From Arthrobacter sp. CDRTa11 (GTDB lineage Bacteria > Actinomycetota > Actinomycetes > Actinomycetales > Micrococcaceae): a stretch of DNA of 64,000 nucleotides. Positions 41,730 through 52,667 of this stretch are shown one piece after another. The notes under the pieces are model-generated. The model had not been told where the DNA came from. It did no database searches and saw only the letters and a list, made by a program, of their open reading frames with translations. How positions within the stretch are numbered: the stretch's first letter is position 1; each line of letters starts with the position of its first letter. The stretch covers positions 930,001 to 994,000 of the forward strand of contig NZ_CP044532.1 in assembly GCF_026427775.1 (NCBI RefSeq), written 5' to 3'. Both the position numbers and the translations under genes were made by a program.

Positions 41730-43328
41730 CTAGCGCGCCGTCGGGACTTTTCGGAGCACGACGGCGGCAAGGACTGCCGCGGCCGCCATCAGTACCAGCG
41801 CGATGGCTGCCGTGATGTGGACGCCGGAATCGAACGCCGCCCGGGACGCCTCCCGCACGGCTGTGGCAAGTGGTCCCGGGAGGGTGCCGGCCAGTTCCAT
41901 GGCACCGGCCAGGGTCTCCCCGGCCCTGTCCGCGGCTGTGTGGGATGTGGCTTCCGCCAGTCCTGCCGGCAGCCTGAGGTTTTGCTGGTACGACGCCGTC
42001 AGGATGGAGCCCAGGATTGCCGTTCCCAGCACCGACCCCACCTCATAGCCTGTTTCGGAGATGGCGGCGGCGGCCCCGGATTTTTCGGCCGGCGCGGAGC
42101 CCAGGATGAGGTCGTTGGAGATGGTTTCCGCGGTCCCAACGCCCAGTGCCAGGATGAACAGTGCGCCCAGCAGGAGGGCAGGTCCGGCACTGTGATCGCC
42201 CACGGTGACCATAAGGTAGCCGCCGGCACTGAGGGAGAGGCCGCCCGCCACCACAAAGCCCGGCCTTATCCGGCGGACCAGCGGCACGGCAACCAGCCCG
42301 GCCGTCACCGTGGCGAGCAGCGCCGGAATCATGGCGACGCCCGCGGCGGACGGTGACATCCCTTCCAATAGCTGGAGGTGCTGGGCCAGGAACAGGATAA
42401 AGCCGTTGAAGGAAAAAAGCGCCAGCACGTTGGCAGAGATGGCCGTGCTGAAGACCCTGTTGCTGAACAGGGACATGTCCAGCAGGGGGTTGGCCAGCCG
42501 TTGCTGCCGGCGGACAAAAACGAATCCCATGGCCACCCCGAAGGTGACGGAAGCCAGCGGCATGACGCCGAAGCCCTCGGTGGCCACCTCCTTGATGCCG
42601 TAGACCACAGGGACCATGACCAGCAGGGACAGCAGCATGCTGGGGACGTCCACGCGGCCGGGCCGGGGATCCCGAGATTCGGGGATGAAGGCGGGGCCGA
42701 ACGCCAGCAGCGGAAGCATGATGGGCACGGCAACCAGGAGCACCGCTCCCCACCAGAACTGTTCAACTAGCCAGCCGCCAAAGATGGGACCCAGGGCCGC
42801 GCCGCCGGAGAATCCTGCTGCCCAGATGGCGATCGCCAGCCGGCGGCGGTTGGGATCCGGAAAGATATTCCGGATCAGCGACAGGGTGGACGGCATCAAC
42901 ATGGCACCAAAGAATCCCAGTGCTGCCCGGCCCGCAATCAGCCACTCGGCGCTGGGTGCGAAGGCTGTTGCGGCTGAGACCAGCGCGAACCCGATGCTGC
43001 CCACCAGTAGCAGCCTGCGGCGTCCAATCCTGTCGCCCAGGCTTCCCATGGCCACCAGCAGCCCGGCAAGCACCAGAGGATAAGCGTCCACGATCCACAG
43101 GAGCTGGACTCCCGTGGTTTCCAGGCTGCGTGCAATCGCCGGGAGGGCGAACGTCAGGGCCGTGTTGTCCACGGCGATCAGCAGCACGGGGAACATCAGC
43201 AGGCCCAGGGCAAGCCAGTCGCGCCAGGGCGCTTTGGATCCCGGTGCCTGGGGCGTGCGGGAGCGGGCCGGGAGCTGGTTTGCCAGCGCTTCAGGGGCTT
43301 TCCGGAGGGAAGTTGCGGACGAGGTCAT
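41730..43328 (-). CDS. MFS drug-efflux transporter, DHA2 (14-TM) family
   Basis: The product is 532 aa with about 14 hydrophobic segments. MFS motifs are VDNTALTFALPAIARSL (motif D1-like), GSLGDRIGRRRLLLVG (motif A), RAALGFFGAMLMPSTLSLI and GFSGGAALGPIFGGWLVEQFWW (motif C). This places it with EmrB/QacA/SmvA-like proton antiporters that expel cationic or hydrophobic compounds. ATG 43328 is chosen. A TACAGT -10-like box six bases upstream suggests a leaderless transcript. The divergent TetR gene and the 30-bp dyad between them point to TetR repression. Confidence 0.92.
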   Translation of the reverse strand: MTSSATSLRKAPEALANQLPARSRTPQAPGSKAPWRDWLALGLLMFPVLLIAVDNTALTFALPAIARSLETTGVQLLWIVDAYPLVLAGLLVAMGSLGDRIGRRRLLLVGSIGFALVSAATAFAPSAEWLIAGRAALGFFGAMLMPSTLSLIRNIFPDPNRRRLAIAIWAAGFSGGAALGPIFGGWLVEQFWWGAVLLVAVPIMLPLLAFGPAFIPESRDPRPGRVDVPSMLLSLLVMVPVVYGIKEVATEGFGVMPLASVTFGVAMGFVFVRRQQRLANPLLDMSLFSNRVFSTAISANVLALFSFNGFILFLAQHLQLLEGMSPSAAGVAMIPALLATVTAGLVAVPLVRRIRPGFVVAGGLSLSAGGYLMVTVGDHSAGPALLLGALFILALGVGTAETISNDLILGSAPAEKSGAAAAISETGYEVGSVLGTAILGSILTASYQQNLRLPAGLAEATSHTAADRAGETLAGAMELAGTLPGPLATAVREASRAAFDSGVHITAAIALVLMAAAAVLAAVVLRKVPTAR

Positions 43329-43331
43329 GAC

Positions 43332-43361
43332 ATAACTGTACCGTCCAGACGGTATAGTTAT
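43332..43361. promoter_or_regulatory. 30-bp TetR operator in the MFS/tetR divergent promoter
   Basis: ATAACTGTACCGTC and GACGGTATAGTTAT are mirror halves (with CA at the centre) broken only by symmetric transition differences. It covers TACAGT and TATAGT -10-like boxes on the two strands, so one protein could silence both genes. Confidence 0.8.
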
Positions 43362-43396
43362 CAATTTCGGGGGCGGGACCGTGCATGATTGAAGCC

Positions 43397-43933
43397 ATGG
43401 CCAGAAAACCCGTAGCCCGCGAGGCTGTTCTCGATGCTTTTGAATCCCTGCTGATCGAGGTGGGCGAGCGGGCCGCCACCCTTGATGCGGTCGCTAAGCG
43501 GGCAGGAGTCTCCAAGGGCGGGTTGCTGTATCACTTTCCGAACAAGGAAGCCCTGATCGAGGTGCTGCTGGACAGGCTGGATGAGCTGGCAGCCGCCGAC
43601 GCCGACGCCATGGCCGCCGCCGATGAGGGAGCGGCCGCGTACTTCATCAGGTCTTCGGTGTGGGCAGATACACCCCTTGACCGTGCCATTGTTGCTGCCA
43701 CCAGGCTCGCCGAGGTGGCCCATGAGGAAACACGTCAGCGCTTCGCGGCAATCCAGCAGCGTTGGCTCCGGGAGATTGCCGCCGACGTTGGCGCGGCCAT
43801 GGCCAAACCGGTGCTGTACATGGGCGACGGGCTGTACTTCAACGCCATGCTTTCCGTGGGGCCCGTTCCTGCCCAAGAGACGGCGGCCGACGTTGCGGGC
43901 CTGCTGGCCGCGCTGGACCGGCTCCGCAGCTGA
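43397..43933 (+). CDS. TetR-family transcriptional regulator
   Basis: The product is 178 aa from ATG 43397 (MARKPVAREAVLD); ATG 43385 is in frame and equally possible. The helix-turn-helix is AATLDAVAKRAGVSKGGLLYHFPNKEALIEVLL, the classical TetR pattern. The C-terminal ligand domain is variable and includes AAADADAMAAADEGAAAYF. It probably represses the divergent MFS pump and itself through the 30-bp dyad and is released by a pump substrate. Confidence 0.92.
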   Translation: MARKPVAREAVLDAFESLLIEVGERAATLDAVAKRAGVSKGGLLYHFPNKEALIEVLLDRLDELAAADADAMAAADEGAAAYFIRSSVWADTPLDRAIVAATRLAEVAHEETRQRFAAIQQRWLREIAADVGAAMAKPVLYMGDGLYFNAMLSVGPVPAQETAADVAGLLAALDRLRS

Positions 43934-44071
43934 GTCCGTATCCTCTGAGCCCGTATCCTGATGGGTCCGCGGCATTTGCCCGAACGCGCACGGCATAGGA
44001 CAATTGGACCGTGTGTGGGCCCGGTAACGGCCACCATGAACAACATCATCCAACTGAATAGCCTTTGATCT

Positions 44072-44305
44072 GCGGCGGGAGAGTCCTGCCAGTAGGTACA
44101 GCAGGCGCCGTAGGAGCAAACCCTCCCCAGGAATCTCACAGGCCCATGTACCGCCGCGGCGAGGCAACTCTGGAAAGTAGCAGGCAGTCCGCCTGGCGTG
44201 TCCCGGAACCATCCGGAATACCAGGACAGCTGTGCTCACCGACGGTGCAAGCGGGTCCTGCGGAAGCAGGGCAGGCGGAAACTCTCAGGTCCAATACAGA
44301 GCGGG
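44072..44305 (+). ncRNA. Tandem glycine riboswitch (two aptamers)
   Basis: Aptamer 1 spans about 44072-44160. It has GCGGCGGGAGAGTCC paired to GTACCGCCGC, the conserved GGCGCCGTAGGAGCAAACC core, and GAATCTCACAGGCCC. Aptamer 2 follows after a short linker: AACTCTGGAAAG, then CACCGACGGTGCAAGC and GGAAACTCTCAGGTCCAATACAGAG. This paired layout is the classic cooperative glycine riboswitch. It lies directly upstream of gcvP and should switch on the cleavage operon when glycine is abundant. The region 43934-44071 holds no other recognised gene. Confidence 0.9.
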
Positions 44306-44359
44306 GAGGAACCCAATCGATGTGGCGTACCCTCGCCGCCTTAGTACATGGAGTTCCTC

Positions 44360-47287
<2,928 letters not shown>

Positions 47288-47298
47288 GGATTCCTTCG

Positions 47299-48447
47299 AT
47301 GACTGAGAACTACACAGCGCTCTATGAAGAGCATAAGAAACTCGGCGCCTCCTTCACCGACTTCGGTGGCTGGCAGATGCCGCTCAAGTACAGCTCGGAG
47401 CTGGCGGAGCACCACGCCGTCCGCAAGGCAGCCGGCATCTTTGACCTGTCCCACATGGGCGAAGTCTGGGTCACTGGCCCGGATGCCGCCGCGTTCCTCG
47501 ACTACGCGCTGGTGGGCAAGATCTCGGCCATGGCCGTGGGCAAAGCCAAATATTCGCTGATCTGCAACGAAGACGGCGGCATCATCGATGATCTCATCGT
47601 TTACCGCCGCCCGGTTGCCGACGATGGCACCGACGTGTTCCTGGTTGTCCCCAACGCCGGCAACGCCAAAACGGTGGCAGCCCAACTTGCTGACCGTGCA
47701 GCGAACTTCGATGTCATGGTGGAGGACGTCTCCGCGGACACCTCCCTGATCGCTGTCCAGGGCCCCAAAGCGGAGGAGCTCCTCCTCCGCCTGGTCCCCG
47801 CCGCCCAGCACAACCTGGTCACCGGGCTCAAGTACTACGCCGCCGTCGAGGTTCCCTTCCTCGTGGCCGGAGCCGGCCAGGACCTCCTGCTGGCCCGAAC
47901 CGGCTACACCGGTGAGGACGGCTTCGAGATCTTCATCAATAGCGACGACGCCGCCGCACTTTGGCAGGCGATCGTCGCCATTGCGGACGAAGGGGAGCTG
48001 GTGCCCGCCGGCCTTGCCTCCCGCGATTCGCTCCGCCTCGAAGCGGGCATGCCCCTCTACGGCAACGAACTGTCCCTCGACGGCGACCCCTTCGCCGCCG
48101 GGCTGGGACCGGTCGTCGCGCTCTCCAAGGAAGGCGACTTTGTGGGCAAGGCCGCCCTCACCGCCATGAAGGAAGCAGGCGCCGGCAGCACCGCCGGCCG
48201 CCGGCTGGTTGGACTCAAAGGCCTGGGACGCCGTGCCGGCCGGGGCCACTACCCGGTCCTCAAGGACGGCGCCGTGGTGGGCGAAGTCACCTCCGGCCAG
48301 CCTTCACCCAGCCTTGGCTACCCCGTGGCTATGGCCTACGTGGACATCGAGCACAGCGATATCGGCACCTCCCTGGACATCGACCTCCGCGGCAAGGCAG
48401 AGCCGTTCGAAGTCGTCGCACTTCCGTTCTACAAGCGCCAAAAGTAG
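47299..48447 (+). CDS. gcvT: Aminomethyltransferase, T protein of glycine cleavage
   Basis: The enzyme transfers the one-carbon unit from aminomethyl-lipoyl GcvH to tetrahydrofolate, releasing ammonia. The product is 382 aa. The GcvT folate domain shows FTDFGGWQMPLKYSSELAEHHAVRKAAGIFDLSHMGE and the C-terminal domain DSLRLEAGMPLYGNEL, with GEVTSGQPSPSLGYPVAMAYV. The ribosome-binding site AAGGA precedes the ATG. The 240 bp between it and gcvH carry a hairpin and the 32-bp repeat array B. Confidence 0.95.
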   Translation: MTENYTALYEEHKKLGASFTDFGGWQMPLKYSSELAEHHAVRKAAGIFDLSHMGEVWVTGPDAAAFLDYALVGKISAMAVGKAKYSLICNEDGGIIDDLIVYRRPVADDGTDVFLVVPNAGNAKTVAAQLADRAANFDVMVEDVSADTSLIAVQGPKAEELLLRLVPAAQHNLVTGLKYYAAVEVPFLVAGAGQDLLLARTGYTGEDGFEIFINSDDAAALWQAIVAIADEGELVPAGLASRDSLRLEAGMPLYGNELSLDGDPFAAGLGPVVALSKEGDFVGKAALTAMKEAGAGSTAGRRLVGLKGLGRRAGRGHYPVLKDGAVVGEVTSGQPSPSLGYPVAMAYVDIEHSDIGTSLDIDLRGKAEPFEVVALPFYKRQK

Positions 48448-48460
48448 CTTCTCGGTCCGG

Positions 48461-48485
48461 GCTCGGTCCGGCAGACCGGGCTTTT
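48461..48485 (+). terminator. Weak terminator/attenuator after gcvT
   Basis: GCTCGGTC (48461-48468) pairs with GACCGGGC (48474-48481, one T-G pair) around CGGCA and is followed by TTTT. If active it would reduce read-through into gcvH-sdaA. Confidence 0.5.
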
Positions 48486-48548
48486 CACGCGTGCTGCTCC
48501 TTCGTCGCTCTGACGCACGCTTTCGAAAAGTCCGGCTCTGCCGGCCCG

Positions 48549-48667
48549 GGACGCTCTCTCACTTAACGCAGTGTTTGGGCGGACGCTCTCTCACTTAACG
48601 CAGTGTTTGGGCGGACGCTCTCTCACTTTTCGCGTGGTTTGAGTCGATGCTCTCTCACTTTTCACAC
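48549..48667. repeat. Array B: 32-bp tandem repeats between gcvT and gcvH
   Basis: Two identical units lie at 48549-48580 and 48581-48612 (GGACGCTCTCTCACTTAACG, then CAGTGTTTGGGC). A diverged unit follows at 48613-48644 and a partial at 48645-48667, ending 20 bp before the gcvH ATG. The period is 32 bp, as in array A, and the core GACGCTCTCTCA is the reverse complement of array A's core. Confidence 0.9.
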
Positions 48668-48686
48668 ACTAATTAAGGAAAAACAC

Positions 48687-49070
48687 ATGGCAAAAGTTGC
48701 CGCCGAACTGCAGTACTCCGACGAGCATGAGTGGGTGGCCCGTGAGGGTGGCAACGTTGTGGCGATTGGGATTTCCGCCGTCGCCACCGATGCCCTCGGT
48801 GACATCGTGTATGTGGACCTGCCGGAGGTCGGTTCAGCCGTGACGGCGGGGGAAACCTGCGGGGAAGTTGAGTCCACCAAGTCCGTCTCGGACCTGTACG
48901 CCCCGGTGACCGGCGAAGTTACGGAAATCAATCCCGCCGTCGTCGATGACCCTGCGCTTATCAACAGCGACCCCTACGGCGCCGGCTGGCTCTTCAAGGT
49001 TGCCGCCGAATCTGAGGGCCCGCTTCTTTCCGCCCAGGACTACGCCTCCAAAAACGGCGGCGAACTGTGA
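48687..49070 (+). CDS. gcvH: Glycine cleavage H protein
   Basis: GcvH is the lipoylated carrier that shuttles the aminomethyl group between P, T and L proteins. The product is 127 aa, the usual length. The lipoylation site is the Lys in [20 protein letters not shown], and the fold elements [13 protein letters not shown] and [13 protein letters not shown] are typical. ATG 48687 has AAGGAA six bases upstream; the upstream in-frame extension through the repeat array is not coding. The lipoamide dehydrogenase (L) gene is not in the window. Confidence 0.95.
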   Translation: MAKVAAELQYSDEHEWVAREGGNVVAIGISAVATDALGDIVYVDLPEVGSAVTAGETCGEVESTKSVSDLYAPVTGEVTEINPAVVDDPALINSDPYGAGWLFKVAAESEGPLLSAQDYASKNGGEL

Positions 49071-49133
49071 GCTTCCACGGATCACGGATGGTTGCCAACC
49101 TCCGCTAAGACCCGTATGACAGAAGTACGGATC

Positions 49134-49174
49134 ACGACGCCGGCGGCCCGCCAAAAGCTGCCGTCCGGCGTCGT
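49134..49174 (+). other. Stem-loop between gcvH and sdaA
   Basis: ACGACGCCGG (49134-49143) pairs perfectly with CCGGCGTCGT (49165-49174). The enclosed loop can also pair partly (CGGC with GCTG). No T-run follows, so it may be a processing or stability element in the gcv-sdaA transcript. Confidence 0.5.
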
Positions 49175-49263
49175 ACATCCGGCAGTACTGCCGCCCACCA
49201 GGTGGCCGCACAGCCTCCGGCAGGACCAACTGCCGGACCACGCAAGCCCAGTAAGGAATCACC

Positions 49264-50673
49264 ATGGCCGTTGGAGTCTTTGACCTTTTTTCCATCGGAA
49301 TAGGACCCTCAAGTTCCCACACCGTGGGCCCAATGCGGGCCGGTGCGGTTTTCGCCGGCGAGCTCAAATCCTCCGGTGTGCTGGACCGCGTGGCCGGCCT
49401 CCGGGTGGATCTGTACGGTTCGCTGGCCGCCACCGGACATGGCCACGGCACCATGACAGCCATCCTCCTGGGGCTGGAGGGGTTCCATCCCGAGCTGATC
49501 CTGCCCGATGAGGTGGAGGAACGGTTGGCCGCTATCGCGGAGACCGGGGTACTGCAGCTGGCCGGCGCTGATGGACACGGTGTGCCCCTTCGGTACGGGG
49601 TGCAGGACATGGTGCTGCGGCCGCTGACCATCCTGCCCAGGCACACCAACGGTCTGACGTTCACCGTCTCCGACGCCGGGGGCGAGGTCCTGCACACGGC
49701 CACGTTCTACTCGGTGGGCGGCGGGTTCATCGTCCGCGAAGGCGAGGAGGACGCGGCACAGCAGGAACTCGACGAGTCCAAGAAAGAGCTTCCGCTGCCG
49801 TTCAGGACCGCCGCTGAACTGCTGGGCCACTGCCAGTCCAAGGGCCTGTCCATCGGCGAAGTCATGCTCGTCAACGAGCGGGCCTCCCGGTCCGAGGACG
49901 AGATCCGCGAGGGCCTGCTCCATATCTACTCGGTGATGGAAAGCTGCGTCCAGGTCAGCCTTAAGCGCGAAGGCCTGCTGCCGGGCGGGCTGAAGGTCCG
50001 CCGCCGTGCACCGGACTGGCATGACCGCCTTCTGAAGGAAGACAAGGACCGTGATCCCAAGTACTGGCAGGAGTGGGTGAACCTGATCGCCCTGGCGGTC
50101 AACGAGGAGAACGCCACCGGCGGGAGGGTGGTCACCGCGCCAACCAACGGAGCAGCGGGCATCATTCCGGCCGTGCTGTATTACGCCCTGCATTTCGCGC
50201 CGGGCATGGAGAACGCCAGCCAGCAGGACCGCGATGACGTTGTGGTGAAGTTCCTGCTCACCGCCGGGGCCATCGGGGTCCTGTACAAGGAGCAGGCGTC
50301 CATCTCCGGCGCGGAGGTGGGCTGCCAGGGTGAGGTGGGCTCGGCGTCCTCCATGGCCGCTGCAGGCCTGGCCGAGGTGATGGGCGGGACCCCTGCCCAG
50401 GTAGAGAATGCCGCGGAAATCGCGATGGAGCACAACCTTGGCCTGACCTGCGATCCGATCGGCGGACTGGTCCAGGTTCCCTGCATCGAACGCAACGCCA
50501 TCGCGGCCGCCAAGGCAATCAACGCCGCCAAGATGGCGCTCTGGGGCGACGGTTCGCACCGGGTGTCGCTCGACGAGGTCATCATCACCATGCGCGAGAC
50601 CGGCAAGGACATGAGCTCAAAATACAAGGAAACAGCCATGGGCGGCCTCGCCGTGAATGTTGTGGAGTGCTGA
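49264..50673 (+). CDS. sdaA: L-serine ammonia-lyase, iron-sulfur dependent
   Basis: The enzyme deaminates L-serine to pyruvate. The product is 469 aa, of the one-chain form. It has an N-terminal beta domain ([23 protein letters not shown]) and the catalytic alpha domain with [38 protein letters not shown] and [17 protein letters not shown], whose Cys residues bind the 4Fe-4S cluster. It is the last gene of the gcvPTH unit: glycine-derived one-carbon units can form serine, and SdaA drains serine to pyruvate. It converges on tspO with 6 bp between them. Confidence 0.94.
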   Translation: MAVGVFDLFSIGIGPSSSHTVGPMRAGAVFAGELKSSGVLDRVAGLRVDLYGSLAATGHGHGTMTAILLGLEGFHPELILPDEVEERLAAIAETGVLQLAGADGHGVPLRYGVQDMVLRPLTILPRHTNGLTFTVSDAGGEVLHTATFYSVGGGFIVREGEEDAAQQELDESKKELPLPFRTAAELLGHCQSKGLSIGEVMLVNERASRSEDEIREGLLHIYSVMESCVQVSLKREGLLPGGLKVRRRAPDWHDRLLKEDKDRDPKYWQEWVNLIALAVNEENATGGRVVTAPTNGAAGIIPAVLYYALHFAPGMENASQQDRDDVVVKFLLTAGAIGVLYKEQASISGAEVGCQGEVGSASSMAAAGLAEVMGGTPAQVENAAEIAMEHNLGLTCDPIGGLVQVPCIERNAIAAAKAINAAKMALWGDGSHRVSLDEVIITMRETGKDMSSKYKETAMGGLAVNVVEC

Positions 50674-50679
50674 GCCGGA

Positions 50680-51240
50680 TCAGTTGTGGACAGCCGCCCA
50701 GGCGTTAAGGGTTCCGGAAAAGATTACCCAGGACAGGTAGGGCAGCAGCAGGAGTCCGGCGGAGGTGCTGATGGGGCCAAAATTCAGAACCATAAAGGTC
50801 AGCGCCACAATCAGGGCCACGATGACCGCCAGCCCAAGCCATAGCGCCAGCGGCCCCAGCACGGGGTAGAGGCCGAAAAAGAGCGGTGTCCAGGCCAGGT
50901 TCAAGGCGAGCTGCAGCCAGTACAGTTTCAACGGCCTGCTGGAGAGGCTGGTCCCGCGTCGCCAGACGAGCCACGCCGCCACCGCCATGGCGGCATAGAG
51001 GACTGTCCAGACGGTGCCGAACATCCACCGTGGCGGAGTCCAGGGAGGCATGTTGGCAGTGGCGAACCACCCGTTGACGTTTGCAGTGACCGCAAGGCTG
51101 CCCAGGCCGGCCACGGCGGCTGAAGTGCCCAGGAACAGCAGGAGCATCAGGAGTTGGGCCACAGTTCCCCGTTCAGGCGTTTCCTGCTGTGCTGCCGGCG
51201 GCTGGCGCTGTGCCGGAGATTCACCGGAAAGGAACTGCAT
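50680..51240 (-). CDS. tspO: TspO/MBR-family membrane protein
   Basis: The product is 186 aa. After a Gln/Pro-rich N-terminal tail (1-27) come five hydrophobic helices. Family motifs are WFATANMPPWTPPRWMFGTVWTVLY and LQLALNLAWTPLFFGL, with PYLSWVIFSGTLNAW near the end. TspO proteins bind porphyrins and similar ligands and are linked to stress and tetrapyrrole control; the role here is not established. Four 18-bp repeats lie directly upstream of its start. Confidence 0.9.
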   Translation of the reverse strand: MQFLSGESPAQRQPPAAQQETPERGTVAQLLMLLLFLGTSAAVAGLGSLAVTANVNGWFATANMPPWTPPRWMFGTVWTVLYAAMAVAAWLVWRRGTSLSSRPLKLYWLQLALNLAWTPLFFGLYPVLGPLALWLGLAVIVALIVALTFMVLNFGPISTSAGLLLLPYLSWVIFSGTLNAWAAVHN

Positions 51241-51268
51241 GCTTCAACCCTTGCCAAGGCTGAAGCCT

Positions 51269-51340
51269 GAGTCAAGGCGGGACCACGAGTCAAGGCGGGA
51301 CCAGGAGTCAAGGCGGGACCAGGAGTCAAGGCGGGGCCGC
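51269..51340. repeat. 18-bp tandem repeat, four copies
   Basis: GAGTCAAGGCGGGACCAC/G occurs at 51269, 51287, 51305 and 51323, nearly identical and with no gaps. It lies 29-100 bp upstream of the tspO ATG, within its likely promoter or leader. Confidence 0.92.
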
Positions 51341-51450
51341 GGCACCGCCGTCTAAATGCCGGGGAGGGAGGGTGCACCGGCGGGCGCCGGCCGGCCAGCG
51401 GGGCAACGCTGAAAAGCCCCGGGCAGATCAGGCTTTAGACTTGGGACTAC

Positions 51451-52587
51451 ATGTCCGCACGCAGCCACACCCACAGAACCACGAACGAAACCCTGAGATT
51501 GGACACGGCCCCCTTGCGCGAATTTACCGCCCGCTTTGCCACAGCCGAGGAAATTGAGAACTGGGACAAGCACGTCACGGCCAACCCGAACGGCGGCAAC
51601 ATGTTGCAGTCGGCGGCCTACGCGTCGGTGAAGAACGGCCACGGCTGGAAGGTCCGTTTCCTTGTCCTGGAATCCGGGGGAGCTGCCAGCTACAACCTGG
51701 TTCTGGAGAAGAAGTTTCCCGTCCTGGGCCGCCTCTGGTACCTCATCAAGGGGCCAGATCTGGCCGCCCTTGAGGACCTGAAGCCGGCGCTGGACGCCTG
51801 CGCTTCGTTGGCCAGGAACCGGAAATTCAACGTTTTCGCGGTCAAGGTCGAGCCGGACATCACCGCCACCGCCGAAAACCAGGCACACTTCGCCGCCGCC
51901 GGCCTGGTGAAGGCACCGAACATCCAGTCCAACGACTCCACGGCTTTGCTTGACATCGCTGCGCCGGAGAATGAAGTGCTCCGTGCCATCACTTCACGCG
52001 CACGCAACGCCATCCGCCGGGCGGAACGCGAAGGCTGCGAAGTGGTGCAGCGGGATCAGGGCGTCGAAACGTACCGCGCCCTCTATGACCTGATGGCGGA
52101 CACCGTCAAGGCCAAGGGATCGATGCCCCTGCGCAGCTTTGAGTACTACTCCCGGTTCTGGGACGAATTTTGCAACCGCGGCCAGGGCAACTTCTTCTTT
52201 GTCTATGAGGACGGGAAGCCGAGCGTCGGCGCCTTTGTGATCAACTACGGCTCCAAGGCCACGTACAAGGACGGCGGGTCCACCCAGAACCGCAAGCAGT
52301 ACGGTGACTCGCATCTGGTGCAGTGGGCTGCCATCCGCAGGATGAAGGAGCTGGGCTGCACGGAGTACGACTTCTGCGGCACGCCGCCGGCAGCCAGGAT
52401 CAAGGACAAGTCCCACCCGCTGTACGGCATGGGCATGTTCAAGACCAGCTTCACCAAGACAGTCACTGATTTTGTTGGCTGCTACGACTACGTCCTTTCG
52501 CCCGTCAGGCACGCCATGTGGGTGAAGGGCGCCGAACGCATCTTCCGGCGGCTGGAAACCATGCGCACCGGCGGCCAGTTCTACTGA
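51451..52587 (+). CDS. FemX-like aminoacyltransferase (peptidoglycan bridge), copy 1
   Basis: The product is 378 aa. The FemABX fold is seen in GGNMLQSAAYASVKNGHGWKVRF, ARNAIRRAEREGCEVVQ and GDSHLVQWAAIRRMKELGCTEYDFCGTPP, with a C-terminal FKTSFTKTVTDFVGCYDY. These enzymes add amino acids from aminoacyl-tRNA to the lipid II stem peptide; Arthrobacter walls have interpeptide bridges built this way. Which residue is added is unknown. ATG 51451 has no clear ribosome-binding site, and TAGACT at 51436-51441 suggests a very short leader. The second femX-like gene follows. Confidence 0.87.
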   Translation: MSARSHTHRTTNETLRLDTAPLREFTARFATAEEIENWDKHVTANPNGGNMLQSAAYASVKNGHGWKVRFLVLESGGAASYNLVLEKKFPVLGRLWYLIKGPDLAALEDLKPALDACASLARNRKFNVFAVKVEPDITATAENQAHFAAAGLVKAPNIQSNDSTALLDIAAPENEVLRAITSRARNAIRRAEREGCEVVQRDQGVETYRALYDLMADTVKAKGSMPLRSFEYYSRFWDEFCNRGQGNFFFVYEDGKPSVGAFVINYGSKATYKDGGSTQNRKQYGDSHLVQWAAIRRMKELGCTEYDFCGTPPAARIKDKSHPLYGMGMFKTSFTKTVTDFVGCYDYVLSPVRHAMWVKGAERIFRRLETMRTGGQFY

Positions 52588-52667
52588 CCATGAGCCTGCC
52601 CGTCCATCCAGTCCACAAAGACCAGCGCCCCGAAGCCGGCAGCACATCAACACGTGAGGGAATTTCT

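Noticed and set aside
43361..44239. Long minus-strand ORF over tetR and the riboswitch
   Set aside because: It is a shadow of the TetR gene and glycine riboswitch and shows no recognisable domain.
48603..48686. N-terminal extension of GcvH through the repeats
   Set aside because: It is encoded by the 32-bp repeat array; a good ribosome-binding site and the family start are at 48687.
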